Both the position numbers and the translations under genes were made by a program. Below, in pieces: positions 1 to 9,631 of a DNA stretch of 64,000 nucleotides. Source of the stretch: Emticicia sp965283955 (GTDB lineage Bacteria; Bacteroidota; Bacteroidia; Cytophagales; Spirosomataceae); assembly GCA_965283955.1 (NCBI GenBank), contig CBDIQW010000001.1, positions 4,216,001-4,280,000 on the forward strand. The letters run 5' to 3'. A model generated the notes under the pieces. That model saw only the letters and a list, made by a program, of their open reading frames with translations, did no database searches and was not told the DNA's origin. Each line of letters begins with the position of its first letter. The first letter of the stretch is position 1.

Positions 1-440
1 TTGATGATTGGCGTCAATTCGGCCAAGAAATTAAGGCGTTGCGTGGTGTATTGAGCAAAACGTGGGTCACCCGTTGCTTTGCTGGCTGCCAACATTGCCG
101 CATACGTAACACCCCATTCGTAGCTTGTTAGACTAAAATCACCACGATAAACGGTTGCGTTTGTGTCAATTTTAGAATAATCTTTAATTTCTTCTTTAGT
201 TGCTTTATTGATAACTCTTATTGGCGTAACGGCATCTAAATAACCGTGAATACGATTTAAAACTTGTGTAACTTCCTCTATTTTCGGACTTCCATAGGGT
301 GTCGGATAGTCAGGTTTGGCTGTATGTAGAGCCTCCGAGTGTAGGGTAGAAGCAGGAGCTTGAACTTGGGCGTAAACAGTGTTTACAAGGAAAAAAGCTA
401 CTAATACTTTTTGAAATAAATTTGATGAAAATTGTATCAT
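1..440 (-). CDS. GH88/GH105-family glycosidase, N-terminal part (runs off window)
   Basis: Secreted glycosidase of the GH88/GH105 (YteR-like) group, which removes unsaturated uronic acid from rhamnogalacturonan or related oligosaccharides. Only the first 146 codons are in the window; the 3' end lies beyond base 1. The ATG at 440 opens a signal peptide with a hydrophobic core (VLVAFFLVNTVYA then Q). The mature part has the family's first helices, including SLTSYEWGVTYAAML and the KATGDPRFAQYTTQRL stretch. It lies just downstream of the L-rhamnose mutarotase gene on the same strand, which fits breakdown of a rhamnose-rich pectin such as RG-I. The catalytic Asp region is not visible, so the exact substrate is inferred. 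Confidence 0.75.
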   Translation of the reverse strand, partial: MIQFSSNLFQKVLVAFFLVNTVYAQVQAPASTLHSEALHTAKPDYPTPYGSPKIEEVTQVLNRIHGYLDAVTPIRVINKATKEEIKDYSKIDTNATVYRGDFSLTSYEWGVTYAAMLAASKATGDPRFAQYTTQRLNFLAELTPII

Positions 441-456
441 GATTTTAAGTAAAATT

Positions 457-484
457 ATCGACTGTCGTCTGCGGACTATCGACT
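457..484. repeat. Interspersed TCGAC repeat, copy 1
   Basis: Reads atcgactgtcgtctgcgg then actatcgac. Related copies are at 6807-6836 (reverse), 10339-10365, 17337-17369 and, weakly, 30371-30396. All lie between genes. Confidence 0.55.
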
Positions 485-487
485 AAA

Positions 488-801
488 TTAAGCTAAATAG
501 AAAACATCTTTTAAATCAACACTAACAGGTGAATTATCGGGGTTTGTGTCCATAATATCGGCCATGTATGCCCACCAACGTTTCGTGACGGGGTTATGAG
601 GAATTTGATTGAATTTTTCTAAATCTTCTACTTTCAGCGTTCCGAAAAGAATATTAGTTTCTTCATCCAAAAAAATCGAATAATCGCTTACGGAGGCATC
701 TTTTAACACTTGTCCAAGTTCGAGCATAGTTCGTCGTGGCGACGTTTATATTCTTCTGCTTGTCCAGCGTGAAGTTTCATTTTAAATCCTAAACGGTGCA
801 T
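488..801 (-). CDS. rhaM: L-rhamnose mutarotase (one-base frameshift)
   Basis: Interconverts alpha and beta L-rhamnose. From the ATG at 801 the frame reads MHRLGFKMKLHAGQ up to RRHDEL, including the active-site His at residue 22, then loses frame near base 725. From there the other frame gives LELGQVLKDASVSDYSIFLD and ends with the family signature KRWWAYMADIM, NPDNSPVS and DVFYL. Restoring one G (TG to TGG, a Trp expected at this place) joins the halves into a 104-residue protein, the usual RhaM length. The short 79-residue frame starting at 727 is therefore not the real gene start. It is probably co-transcribed with the GH105 gene. Sequence error or recent mutation cannot be told apart here. 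Confidence 0.85.
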
Positions 802-937
802 ATAACTAATGATTAAATGAGCGAATGAATGTTTTATGCTTTATTGGATTGAATAATTTAGGGTCTAAAGCCTTTAAAATTAGGCCGATTTTTGTAGTAA
901 ACCAATAATTTTTATGGCTTATTTTACGCAAACGTTA

Positions 938-953
938 TCGGGAACGTTCCCGA
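938..953. promoter_or_regulatory. Perfect 16-bp palindrome, LacI-type operator candidate
   Basis: The sequence tcgggaacgttcccga is its own reverse complement with a central CG. A second AACGTT sits at 931-936, so AACGTT recurs with a 12-bp step. This is the style of LacI-family operators that control sugar genes. It lies upstream of the rhamnose mutarotase start at 801, with a divergent gene starting at 1098. The cognate regulator is not in the window. Confidence 0.5.
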
Positions 954-1097
954 AATAGAATTACTGAATTAATTTCTGAGCTTATCGAATAAATTTTTAA
1001 TCGAAATTCAAAATAAACGAGAGTAGATTTTTAAGCCAAATTCTTATCTTGCCCAATAATTAAACTTTTGCAATTATTAACATAAACTTTCATAGCA

Positions 1098-2110
1098 ATG
1101 CTTAAAATAACTCCACTATTATTAATACTATTTTTTTTATCCATTAAAATTTCTGCACAAGAGTATTACGATGTTGAATATATTGCAAGAGATACTTCAC
1201 AATCTAAAATTTCTGCGATTGCCTATTGGAACAAAAAAGAAAGTCATACCTATCGTTTTACACAAAAAGAACTAAAATATGTTGCAGATACGGTAAGTTC
1301 AGAGAAAATTCAAAATGACTATGAAATGAGGTTTAACGTAATTGATTCAACTGAAAAATCCTATAAGATTCGTTGGGATTTCATAAGAAGTTTGAAGAAT
1401 AAAGGGAGAAAAGAAGAAGAGCAAGAAAATCTTGTAATGAGCCAGTTGTATGATAAATATAAAGATTTACAACTTATTTATACAACCGATGAGTTAGGAG
1501 CAATGGAGGAGTTTGAGAACTTACCCAAACTTTCTGAAATGATGGATGAAATAGTAACTATTCTGAAGAAACCATTGTTTGACACCATGAAGTTTGAGTC
1601 ACCCAAAAAACGGAAACAGTATGAAGACTATATGTCGGCATTTTTGAATAAAGATTATCTTTTGAAAAAGACTTTTTAGAACCAATTACCCAATTTCATA
1701 ATTTAATGGGCTTTTCTTGCCATTTGAATGATACTCTATCATTCAAAATGAAAGCTCCAAATAATCTTGATGGGGGATTAATTATTTATGATGGATATTT
1801 GTTTATAGAAAGCATTGATAGTACGAGTGAGGTTCAATTTATTCAAGAATTGTATCCTGATGAAGAACAAGTGAATAAAATGACTTTTGATTTTCTCAAT
1901 AAAACTATTGGAAAAGGCAATAAAGAAATGAAAGATTTAGAAAAAACAACTATGTTTGGAGTAGATGATTATAATAGATATTTCATTAATTTAGACAAAG
2001 GTTTACCCACATTTGTAAAAACCAGTCGGGAAACATACATTAAAAATCGAGAAACAAACAAGAGAACTGTGCAGAAACAAGATATTCTGATAATTGAGTT
2101 GATAGAATAA
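1098..2110 (+). CDS. Secreted protein of unknown function (one-base frameshift)
   Basis: I do not recognise a family. The ATG at 1098 opens a signal peptide (hydrophobic LLLILFFLSIKISA, cleavage before Q). The first frame ends at 1679, but reading back from the second frame shows FEKDFLEPITQFHNLMG continuing without a break. The shift falls in the T run at 1660-1663: five Ts instead of four join LNKDYL to FEKDFL and give about 337 residues. The protein is rich in Lys, Glu and Asp and probably stays in the periplasm or is exposed outside; no lipobox is seen. It stands alone between divergent rhamnose genes and a convergent GH95 gene, and ends at a strong terminator. Confidence 0.6.
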
Positions 2111-2115
2111 TAAAA

Positions 2116-2144
2116 AAGGGCGTAAACTTAGAATTTACGCCCTT
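2116..2144. terminator. Hairpin terminator between converging genes
   Basis: Perfect 11-bp stem aagggcgtaaa / tttacgccctt with a 7-nt loop, with A and T tracts on its flanks. It can serve both the unknown secreted gene (+) and the GH95 gene (-). Confidence 0.8.
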
Positions 2145-2149
2145 CTCAT

Positions 2150-4569
2150 TTACCAAACAATCTCCATTTTCTGCCCAGCAGTCAAAGAGATAGTTTTGGT
2201 TTTATTGCCCGAAATCAGGGTAGCTTTACCGCCTTTTTTCGATGAAATAATTACTTTTTTTAGCGTTTTTTCGTTCCAATCAAGCGAAACCTCAAAACCA
2301 CCTCTGGCACAAATACCTTTTACTGAGCCATCAGCCCAAGCATCGGGGAGGGCAGGAAGTAAGCGAATTTCAGACGGGCGGCCTTCCGCATCGTCAGATT
2401 GCACCAACATTTCGGCAAAAGCGGCAGCTCCACCAAAATTACCATCAATTTGGAAAGGTGGGTGGGCATCGAAAAGATTCGGATACGTTCCGCCACCATT
2501 CATGCCTTTCGGTCTAATGGCATCAGGTTCAACATAATTCAATAATTCACGAATCATTTTATAAGCGTGATTGCCATCTAAGAGCCTTGCCCAAAGATTA
2601 ATTCTCCAACCTTTACTCCAACCAGTAGTTTCGTCGCCTTTTATTTCGAGTGTTTTGCGGCAAGCATCGGCCAAAGCAGGTGTTTTTAGCGGCGAAATAT
2701 GGTTTCCTGGGAAAAGTCCAAATAAGTGCGATTGATGACGGTGCTGTGGTTCGCCATCTTCCCAATCATAATACCATTCTTGCAGATTTCCCTTTTTACC
2801 GATTTGATACGGATATAATTTTGCTAAAGCCGTTTCGAGTTTTGCTCTAAATTCGGCATCGGTATTTAGTATTTTCGATGCTTTGATAGTTTGTTCAAAA
2901 CATTCACGAATCATTGCTAAATCGGCTGTTCCGCCATACATGGTTGCTCCTTTGTAGCCATTGGGTGCGATGTAAATATTTTCGGGAGATGTTGATGGTG
3001 AGGTGATAAGTTTACCATTTTTATCTTCTACCAACCATTCTAAACAAAACTGTGCCGCACCTTGCATGAGCGGATAAGCTTCGTTTTTCAAGAAATTTTG
3101 GTCTTTCGTAAAAATATAATGTTCCCACAGGTGTGTACTGAGCCACGCACCGCCCATATTCCAGTTAGCCCAACCTGGGTCTCCATCACCAAAATCTCCG
3201 ACTGGATTGCTCATCGCCCAAATGTCTGAATTATGAGCAACCGCCCAGCCATTTACCCCATAAAATGTCTTGGCCGTAACTTTACCAGTAGTAGCCACAT
3301 TCTTGATAAACTTCATCATTGGCTCGTGCATTTCGCTCAAATTCGTATTTTCGGCCAGCCAATAATTTTCTTCGGCGTTGATGTTGGTTGTGTAATTACT
3401 GCTCCACGGTGGACGCATGAATGGATTCCAAATCCCTTGTAAATTGGCTGGTACGCCCATCGTGCGAGAACTACTGATGAGTAAATATCTGCCATACTGA
3501 AAATAAAGAATCTCTAAGTTTTTATCTTCTTCACCTTTGGCATAACGTCTTAATCGTTCATCGGTTGGAAGATTAGGAGCAGTTGTTTTTCCTAAATTTA
3601 AACTTACACGATTGAAAAACTTTTGATAGTCGAGCAAATGGGCTTGTTTAATTTGAGCAAAGGTTTTACCAAAAGCTTTGCTTAAATTACTTGCGGCAAT
3701 TGCTTGATTATTAAGACCTTGAGTGGCAGGATTTTTGTCGAAACCATTAAAACTTGTGGCAATCGAAACATAAATAATGGCTTCGGTTGCTCCTTTTACG
3801 CCTAATGTGCTATCGGTTGATACGATTGAACCACCAGTATTTTTATTTTTGCCAGTGTTGTAAAACGTGTGCCTTTGTTTTCATCAAAAACAATAGGATT
3901 TTGAACTCTTCTATAATTGGGTTCGGCTTTGATTGGGGCATAGCCATTGGCCTGCAAAGTTTGGTTAGGCGTAGAAACCTTGTATTTGAGCAAACTATTA
4001 AATTTTACATCAAACGTCAACGCTCCTTTTTGGCTACTTGTTAGCTTTACAATCATAATTTGGTCGGGATGCGAAACAAAATATTCACGAGTATATTTAA
4101 CACCGTTAATTTCGTAAGTAACCTTAGAAACTGCCTTTGAAATATCCAACTCACGGTAATAGTTGGTATATTTCACAGTTCCCCCATCGGGGGCGGAGGG
4201 GGCTATAAACATCGTTCCGAGTGGTGCATAAGACTCCGAAAATTTACCTTGCAATTTGCGTTGAAGTTGGTCGGCCAATTTATAATCTTCATTTTTGAGA
4301 GCCTCTCTGATGGCAGATACATTCTTATACGCCTCTGAGTTCATGTTGGCGTTGACGGGTTCGCCCGACCAAAGTGTGGCATCATTAAGCAAGATTTTAT
4401 CTGATTCTACGCCACCAAAAACGGTTGCTCCGAGTTTTCCATTTCCGAGAACGAGTGTTTCCTCAAAATGCTTAGCGGGTTGTTTATACCAAAGTGTATT
4501 GGTCGATTGAGCGAAGGTTTCGCAAGAAAATACGAGCAAAGCCAATATTTTCAGAGACTTTTTGAACAT
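2150..4569 (-). CDS. GH95 alpha-L-fucosidase/galactosidase (one-base frameshift)
   Basis: Secreted glycosidase of family GH95, which hydrolyses alpha-1,2-L-fucosyl (or alpha-L-galactosyl) ends. The ATG at 4569 gives a signal peptide ending in ETFAQ. The N-terminal sandwich domain shows LGNGKLGATVFGGVESDKIL. The catalytic (alpha/alpha)6 barrel shows WSSNYTTNINAEENYW (the conserved Asn pair), SPSTSPEN (catalytic Glu) and QIDGNFGG (catalytic Asp). The frame breaks in the T run at 3840-3844. One more base restores KIKNTGGSIVSTD and links the halves, for about 806 residues in all, normal for GH95. A GC-rich palindrome at 4178-4204 is read in frame as APSAPDGGT. All catalytic residues survive, so the break is probably an error. 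Confidence 0.88.
4178..4204. repeat. GC-rich palindromic element inside GH95 (copy a)
   Basis: Begins gttcccccatcgggggcgg and runs on to ggggct. It matches the copy at 19147-19171 almost base for base over its first half, in an otherwise AT-rich gene. Read in frame, it adds a Pro/Gly/Ser-rich stretch to the GH95 N-terminal domain. Confidence 0.7.
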
Positions 4570-4873
4570 AATTGATTAAGGAGGGTTTATTTTTTGTAAA
4601 GATAAAAAAACACGTTTAAATAATCGCTTGGATTTGAGATATTACTATATTTATCTACATTTGTATATATTTGTTAAAGAATGTTAACAAGTAGAAAAAT
4701 ATCTGTTTTAATCTGCAACTTTGTACTACGTTTTTGCATCTTATATATGTAATCTGTTTTACGAACCATTTGTCATAATTTTCGACCGTTCATCAGAAAA
4801 TGTGAAAAATAAAAGGTACTATGTATTGCATAATACTAAATAAAACACATATCTTTGTATTGTCAATCAGATA
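4570..4873. promoter_or_regulatory. Divergent intergenic region with promoter boxes
   Basis: A 304-bp AT-rich gap between the divergent GH95 gene and the small secreted protein. On the minus strand TATCTTTA (4597-4604) approximates the Bacteroidota -7 box for GH95. On the plus strand TATCTTTG at 4850-4857 is a full TAnnTTTG box with TTG 21 bp upstream (4826-4828). I see no gene or hairpin in the rest. Confidence 0.5.
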
Positions 4874-4903
4874 ATGAGTTCAGACACGCTAAACGCAACA
4901 CTT

Positions 4904-5254
4904 ATGAAAAAGCTATTATTACTTCTTACAATCACTTGTTTTAGTTTCGGTTCAATGGCTATGGGTTTTCCTCAGAATACCTACGAGCAGCAACGTACAT
5001 TGAGTAAGAATATCAAGCAAAAGAATTTGGTAAACGAACTCGAAAAATCAATTAAAGTAAATTTGGAAAGTATTACAAGCGTAAAAGAAGACACCAATGT
5101 ACAATCGTTTGTAGAAATGCTAACGAATTATGTGGTTGAGTTTTTTACAGAAAGATTATTTGGCAAAAGTGTAGCGAAATGCGAAATTTTGAAAGAAACT
5201 AAGAATGAATGTTTGGCAATCAAACAAGAATTTGAGTATTATTTTGTAGCATAA
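4904..5254 (+). CDS. Small secreted protein of unknown function
   Basis: About 116 residues if started at the ATG at 4904, which puts MKKLLLLLTITCFSFGSMAM, a clear signal peptide, at the N-terminus. The in-frame ATG at 4874 would add ten residues before the signal and lies only 16 bp from the -7 box, so 4904 is preferred. The mature part is helical and charged, with two Cys near the C-terminus (AKCEIL and NECLAI) that could form a disulfide. It has its own promoter and a terminator downstream. No family recognised. Confidence 0.6.
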   Translation: MKKLLLLLTITCFSFGSMAMGFPQNTYEQQRTLSKNIKQKNLVNELEKSIKVNLESITSVKEDTNVQSFVEMLTNYVVEFFTERLFGKSVAKCEILKETKNECLAIKQEFEYYFVA

Positions 5255-5317
5255 TTGTGGAACGAATCTCCGTTTCGTTCGCAAAGAATTTATATACGGT
5301 TTAGTTAGGGTTTAGAA

Positions 5318-5347
5318 AAAGGCTTGATTCGTTTGAACCAAGCCTTT
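5318..5347. terminator. Hairpin terminator between converging genes
   Basis: Stem aaaggcttg / caagccttt with the inner loop partly paired (ttc/gaa). A/T tracts on both sides let it act for the small secreted gene (+) and glyA (-). Confidence 0.75.
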
Positions 5348-5370
5348 CTTATTTCCTTTATAAAGGATAA

Positions 5371-6666
5371 TCAATATTGAAACAATGGGTAGTTTTTCAT
5401 CCAGTTGTTGATTTCGCCTCTAACATTCGCAATTTTCGTTGCGTTATCGTGATTCATCAATACTTCATCAATTAAATCAACGATTCGAATCATGTCGGCT
5501 TCTACTAAACCACGAGTTGTCATGGCCGAAGTTCCTACACGCATACCCGAAGTTGTCATGGCTGTTTTATCATCAAACGGAACCATGTTTTTATTTACCG
5601 TAATATCTGCTTGAATTAATGAGTTTTCAGCAATTTTACCAGTCAAGTTTTTCGGACGTAAGTCAATCAACATCAAGTGATTATCTGTTCCGCCAGAAAT
5701 AACTTTATAGCCACGGTTCATAAATTCTTGAGCCATTACTTTGGCATTTTTCTGAACTTGTACTTGGTAGTTATAGAAACCTTCGGTTAATGCTTCGCCA
5801 AAAGCAATTGCTTTAGCGGCTATAATATGCTCCAATGGCCCACCTTGTGTTCCTGGGAAAACACCAGAGTCTAATAAAGACGACATCATTCTGATTTCGC
5901 CTTTTGGCGTTGTAATTCCGAAAGGATTTGGGAAATCATTACGCATCATGATTACACCACCACGAGTACCACGAAGGGTTTTGTGCGTAGTTGTAGTCAC
6001 GATATGACAATGGTCGAATGGGTCATTTAATAAACCTTTCGCCACTAAACCTGCTGGGTGAGAAATATCTGCTAATAAAATAGCACCGATTGAATCGGCA
6101 ATTTGACGAAGACGGATATAATCCCAGTCACGAGAATAAGCCGATGCTCCACAAATAATCATTTTTGGACGCTCACGGTGAGCAGTTTCTTCAACTTTAT
6201 TCCAGTCGATTAGACCAGTTTCTTCTTCAACACCGTAGAAGAATGGTTGGAAGTATTTTCCTGAAATATTTACTGGCGAACCGTGCGAAAGGTGTCCACC
6301 GTGGGCAAGGTTAAAGCCTAAGATTTTATCACCAGGTTTTAAACATGCCACAAAAACCGCCATATTCGCCTGAGCTCCCGAGTGCGGCTGAACGTTTGCC
6401 CAAGTAAGATTAAATAATTGTTTGAGACGGTCGATAGCGATTTGCTCAACTTGGTCAACTACCTCACAACCACCATAATAGCGTTTTCCTGGAAGACCTT
6501 CAGCGTATTTATTTGTCAAAACACTACCTGCCGCTTCCATCACCTGTGGCGACACGAAGTTTTCAGAAGCAATCAATTCGATGCCATGTAATTGGCGATT
6601 GTTTTCTTTCGTGATTAAATCAAAGATTTGCGTGTCACGAATGATGGAAGTTTCTACAGAAGACAT
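5371..6666 (-). CDS. glyA: Serine hydroxymethyltransferase
   Basis: PLP enzyme that converts serine and tetrahydrofolate to glycine and 5,10-methylene-THF, the main cytoplasmic source of one-carbon units. At 431 residues it has normal length. HGIELIASENFVSP at 27-40 is the family's N-terminal signature. The PLP lysine is K229 within VTTTTHKTLRGTRGG. HPAGLVAKG and SGGTDNHLMLIDL are also present. The start at 6666 follows a TAATTTTG box at 6708-6715 (minus strand) by a usual distance. The gene is intact, unlike several neighbours. Confidence 0.98.
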   Translation of the reverse strand: MSSVETSIIRDTQIFDLITKENNRQLHGIELIASENFVSPQVMEAAGSVLTNKYAEGLPGKRYYGGCEVVDQVEQIAIDRLKQLFNLTWANVQPHSGAQANMAVFVACLKPGDKILGFNLAHGGHLSHGSPVNISGKYFQPFFYGVEEETGLIDWNKVEETAHRERPKMIICGASAYSRDWDYIRLRQIADSIGAILLADISHPAGLVAKGLLNDPFDHCHIVTTTTHKTLRGTRGGVIMMRNDFPNPFGITTPKGEIRMMSSLLDSGVFPGTQGGPLEHIIAAKAIAFGEALTEGFYNYQVQVQKNAKVMAQEFMNRGYKVISGGTDNHLMLIDLRPKNLTGKIAENSLIQADITVNKNMVPFDDKTAMTTSGMRVGTSAMTTRGLVEADMIRIVDLIDEVLMNHDNATKIANVRGEINNWMKNYPLFQY

Positions 6667-6707
6667 TTTCAGTAAATAATTTACAGTTAACTGTTTGAAA
6701 TAAAGTG

Positions 6708-6715
6708 CAAAATTA
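6708..6715 (-). promoter_or_regulatory. Candidate -7 box for glyA
   Basis: Minus strand reads TAATTTTG (plus strand caaaatta), matching Bacteroidota TAnnTTTG, 41 bp before the glyA ATG. No clear -33 TTTG at the ideal distance. Confidence 0.4.
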
Positions 6716-6806
6716 ACTGATAATTAATAGAAGATGAATTTTTGACAAAATAATATTTGGCTGACTTTGAATTATTGAGGAGTTTCTTGGTAAAGTTATA
6801 TTTTTA

Positions 6807-6836
6807 GTCGATAGACGATAGTCAATGGTCCACAGA
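6807..6836. repeat. Interspersed TCGAC repeat, copy 2
   Basis: Reverse-oriented copy of the element at 457-484 and 10339-10365 (gtcgatagacgatagtc then aatggtccacaga), lying between glyA and the gene that ends at 6863. Confidence 0.5.
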
Positions 6837-6862
6837 AATACTTTGCAGGGTGAAAGTGTTTA

Positions 6863-8164
6863 TTATCGCACAAACGTACTTTCTTTCAGCATTTTTTCTA
6901 AAACCTCACAGCTTGAAACATACGAAAGTTCGGTTTGGTAACTACCACCATTAATAATAAAAACTCGTGGGTGTGCCTTGAAAAATGCTTTTTTGTAGGC
7001 ATCTGCCAATGTTTCTAAGCCAATATCAAGGCGTTTTTCGTTGATTTCGGTCTCGCTGTAAAGTGATAGTTGCTCTTTTTTCCAAAACTTTTTATCGTCT
7101 TTGCCTTGTAGAAGTCTGTTTTCACAAGTAAGATTTCCATCTAATCGGTATTGCAGCACTTTTACATTGCCCATTGAATAAAAATTGGGAGCTTTATCGG
7201 CATTGGAATTGTTGGTCTCTAAAGTAGCATTTCCAACTCGATTGATTTGATAAGGAGCAATTTTTCCGTCTCTAATTGCTTGAATGAGCATCGGAGTCAA
7301 GTCTTTGTTGTAAGAAAATAGTGACCCTCCCAAAATGCTTATAGCTAAGTTTCGGTCTAAAATAGGATAGCTGTCTATAGAGTACCAATTGTATCTAAAT
7401 ACTCTTGAAAGTTTTGTGTTGAAATCGGGCAAACCAATTAAATTTTCATCAGGAAAACCATAGATGTCAATAAAATTTAGTGTTTTATGGAAAGCCAAAC
7501 GCATATTGTTTGAGGCTTTTAAATCATTGATTTTTCGTAGACTATCTTGTTGTTTTTTTAGGTTATCGGGTAAATTCCTAAAGAAAAACAAGCTATCTGG
7601 AAATACAACCTGGCTGTAAATTTCTCTTCTTCCACCTACTATAATTGTATCTCTGATTTGCTTAAAATTTTCTTTGTAGAATGTTCTTAGTTCGGCCGTG
7701 AGTGGCGTGTGTGGCTCTTGAGTAATGAGTGCGTGGTAGGCTTTTAAACTATCTCGTAGTTCACGATTGATACTTGGTTTTACCAGCCTCATTTGGCTTT
7801 CAAATTTGCTCCAAACCTTGCAAGTATCGGCTACATATTTAAAAAACGCATCTTTTCGTAAACTGTCTGAAGGATAGCCTTTTTCTACGATTTTCTCTAA
7901 ATAATCAAAAACAGTACCCATTTTACCGACCATTGCGGCACAAATGGCGGCATTGTAATAATCTTTGGCAAAGGGCTTTTTTACATTATCGAAAGCGGCT
8001 TTGTAATAGTCGAGTGCTTCGTAATAATTGGTATCAACAATGGCCAGTTCAGCCGAATTGATGATTGGGTGATAGATTCGAGTAAAATCGCCTTGGGCGA
8101 ATAAAAAGCCCCCTTGCCCCCAGAGGGGGAATAAAAAGATAAATAATAGTAATAGTTTTTTCAT
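6863..8164 (-). CDS. Exported protein of unknown function, TPR-like start
   Basis: About 433 residues from the ATG at 8164, which begins the signal peptide MKKLLLLFIFLFPL and cleaves near LFAQ; the longer frame from 8215 adds 17 residues before the signal and is less likely. Residues after the signal (NYYEALDYYKAAF, DYYNAAICAAMVG, VFDYLEKIVEKGYPSD) look like TPR helices. The remainder has no family I recognise. The signal peptide contains a GC-rich palindrome (8108-8130) read as FPLWGQGGFLF. No metal or catalytic motif is evident. An exported helical scaffold is the most that can be said. Confidence 0.6.
   Translation of the reverse strand: MKKLLLLFIFLFPLWGQGGFLFAQGDFTRIYHPIINSAELAIVDTNYYEALDYYKAAFDNVKKPFAKDYYNAAICAAMVGKMGTVFDYLEKIVEKGYPSDSLRKDAFFKYVADTCKVWSKFESQMRLVKPSINRELRDSLKAYHALITQEPHTPLTAELRTFYKENFKQIRDTIIVGGRREIYSQVVFPDSLFFFRNLPDNLKKQQDSLRKINDLKASNNMRLAFHKTLNFIDIYGFPDENLIGLPDFNTKLSRVFRYNWYSIDSYPILDRNLAISILGGSLFSYNKDLTPMLIQAIRDGKIAPYQINRVGNATLETNNSNADKAPNFYSMGNVKVLQYRLDGNLTCENRLLQGKDDKKFWKKEQLSLYSETEINEKRLDIGLETLADAYKKAFFKAHPRVFIINGGSYQTELSYVSSCEVLEKMLKESTFVR
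8108..8130. repeat. GC-rich palindromic element in a signal peptide (copy b)
   Basis: Begins gcccccttgcccccagaggg and ends gga. It resembles the copies at 4178-4204 and 19147-19171 and is translated in frame at the C-region of the signal peptide of the surrounding gene. Confidence 0.65.
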
Positions 8165-8203
8165 AGATGTGGGGCGAATTGTGTATTGGTTGAGAATAAT
8201 CGT

Positions 8204-8228
8204 AGGAACGTCCAATTTGGACGTTCTT
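8204..8228. repeat. AACGTCC palindrome, copy 1
   Basis: The core ggaacgtccaatttggacgt is followed by tctt. It is an interrupted palindrome with a near copy at 28495-28518 (aggaacgtccaagttgtacg then ttcc). Confidence 0.55.
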
Positions 8229-8253
8229 GAGGAAAATCTATCTAAAAATAGAA

Positions 8254-8279
8254 AAACCTGCCCAAAGTTGAGCAGGTTT
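8254..8279 (-). terminator. Terminator after the 8311 gene
   Basis: Stem aaacctgc / gcaggttt with a 10-nt loop. On the minus strand it is followed by TTTTTCTATTTTT, typical of intrinsic termination. Confidence 0.75.
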
Positions 8280-8310
8280 CAGGGAACATTAACAAAGTTT
8301 TAACAAATTC

Positions 8311-8811
8311 TTAGGATAAGAATTTGAGGTTCATTGCATAAAGCCCCGAGAAAATAGCGGCATTAATCAAAGCCATAATTCCGATACCCCAGCCAGCGGC
8401 TCCACCCATGATAATGATTGGAGCAATAATACCAATGGCATTGCCCGCAATATATACCCAAAAACCTTTTTTGCGGAGTCCCCATATCCAAACTGCACCT
8501 AAAATCAATAAAATACTCGAAATCAAGGTCATTACTCCCGAAGTAATCAAGGTGTCTTTTTGAATGAGTTTATTGGCTTCTTCTTGTGATTCTTCAATTT
8601 TTTCAAGGTCTTTTTCCGACATATATTTTGAAAACATATCCATCACCATTTCGTTGGCTTGCTCTTTACTCTCGATTACTTTTTCGGGGGTAAAAATATT
8701 CGGAATTGCTCCATAGAATTTGTAGGCGTTCCAGACGAGTGTTAGAACACATAAAATCGTCAGAAACATCGGACGAACGGAGGTTTGGTTTTCTTCAAAT
8801 GGATTTTGCAT
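8311..8811 (-). CDS. Four-helix membrane protein of unknown function
   Basis: 166 residues. One transmembrane helix at about 14-34 (FLTILCVLTLVWNAY) is followed by a charged, Glu/Lys-rich helical segment (about 40-85, possible coiled coil) and three more membrane helices (about 90-110, 118-137, 141-162). The loop probably faces the cytoplasm or periplasm as a small domain. It follows pssA on the same strand with a 23-bp gap, so the two may be co-transcribed. No Pfam family recalled with certainty. Confidence 0.65.
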   Translation of the reverse strand: MQNPFEENQTSVRPMFLTILCVLTLVWNAYKFYGAIPNIFTPEKVIESKEQANEMVMDMFSKYMSEKDLEKIEESQEEANKLIQKDTLITSGVMTLISSILLILGAVWIWGLRKKGFWVYIAGNAIGIIAPIIIMGGAAGWGIGIMALINAAIFSGLYAMNLKFLS

Positions 8812-8834
8812 GATTTTATATTTTAAATGACGGT

Positions 8835-9581
8835 TTATGAGTTTTTCGGCAGAAAGTTATTGATAACCGATAAAATGATGTACAAAAATATGATTAACGG
8901 TATGGCCAAGAATTTTAAACTCACGAGTAAAATTACAGAAAGAATCAGAAAAATGTATTTGATTTGATTAGATTTCCAAGCAAAACTCTTGAATTTGAGT
9001 GCAAATAATGGTATTTCTGAAATCAGCAAATAACTCATAATGAGCGTGTAAGCAATTAAGAATGTAGAGTTAAGAATTAAGAATTTGTATTCGGGATTGA
9101 ACTCTAAAATTAACGGCAACGAAGCCACTACAAAAGCATTAGCGGGAGTAGGAACGCCTATAAATGAATCGGACTGACGAGTATCAATGTTGAATTTGGC
9201 CAGACGTAAGCATGAAAAAAGTGCCAAAATAAATGCCACATAAGCCAAAGTAGGTAAATGTGTTTGTGATAAAAGATTTGACGGAATTAAATCAGATAAA
9301 ACGGTATTTTGGGTTGTTGTAATCTGAATCAATTTGGCAAGAATAAACGAAGGCAAAACTCCAAACGTAACCATATCAGCCAAAGAATCAAGTTGTTTGC
9401 CGATTTCGGAATGCTGTTTGAGCAAACGAGCTACAAAACCGTCAAGAAAATCAAGAATCCCTGCGATAAATATCAGATAAGAAGACCAAAGTAGGTTTCC
9501 TTCAAAAACAAAAACGATACCCAAGCAACCACAAAGTAGATTGCCGAGCGTCATTATATTTGGAATAGTAAATAGTTTCAT
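8835..9581 (-). CDS. pssA: CDP-diacylglycerol--serine O-phosphatidyltransferase
   Basis: Integral membrane enzyme of the CDP-alcohol phosphatidyltransferase family that makes phosphatidylserine, precursor of phosphatidylethanolamine. 248 residues. The family signature DG-x2-AR-x8-G-x3-D-x3-D is complete: D47, G48, A51, R52, G61, D65, D69 (within GILDFLDGFVARLL and GKQLDSLAD). About seven hydrophobic helices are seen. N-terminal MKLFTIPNIMTLGNLLCGCL is typical of Bacteroidota PssA. The related PgsA is less likely because the GNLLCG start and length fit PssA better. Confidence 0.9.
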   Translation of the reverse strand: MKLFTIPNIMTLGNLLCGCLGIVFVFEGNLLWSSYLIFIAGILDFLDGFVARLLKQHSEIGKQLDSLADMVTFGVLPSFILAKLIQITTTQNTVLSDLIPSNLLSQTHLPTLAYVAFILALFSCLRLAKFNIDTRQSDSFIGVPTPANAFVVASLPLILEFNPEYKFLILNSTFLIAYTLIMSYLLISEIPLFALKFKSFAWKSNQIKYIFLILSVILLVSLKFLAIPLIIFLYIILSVINNFLPKNS

Positions 9582-9631
9582 TGATTAGTTTTTAGTTTCT
9601 CGTTCCCCGAGCGTAGTCGAAGAGCGGGGTT

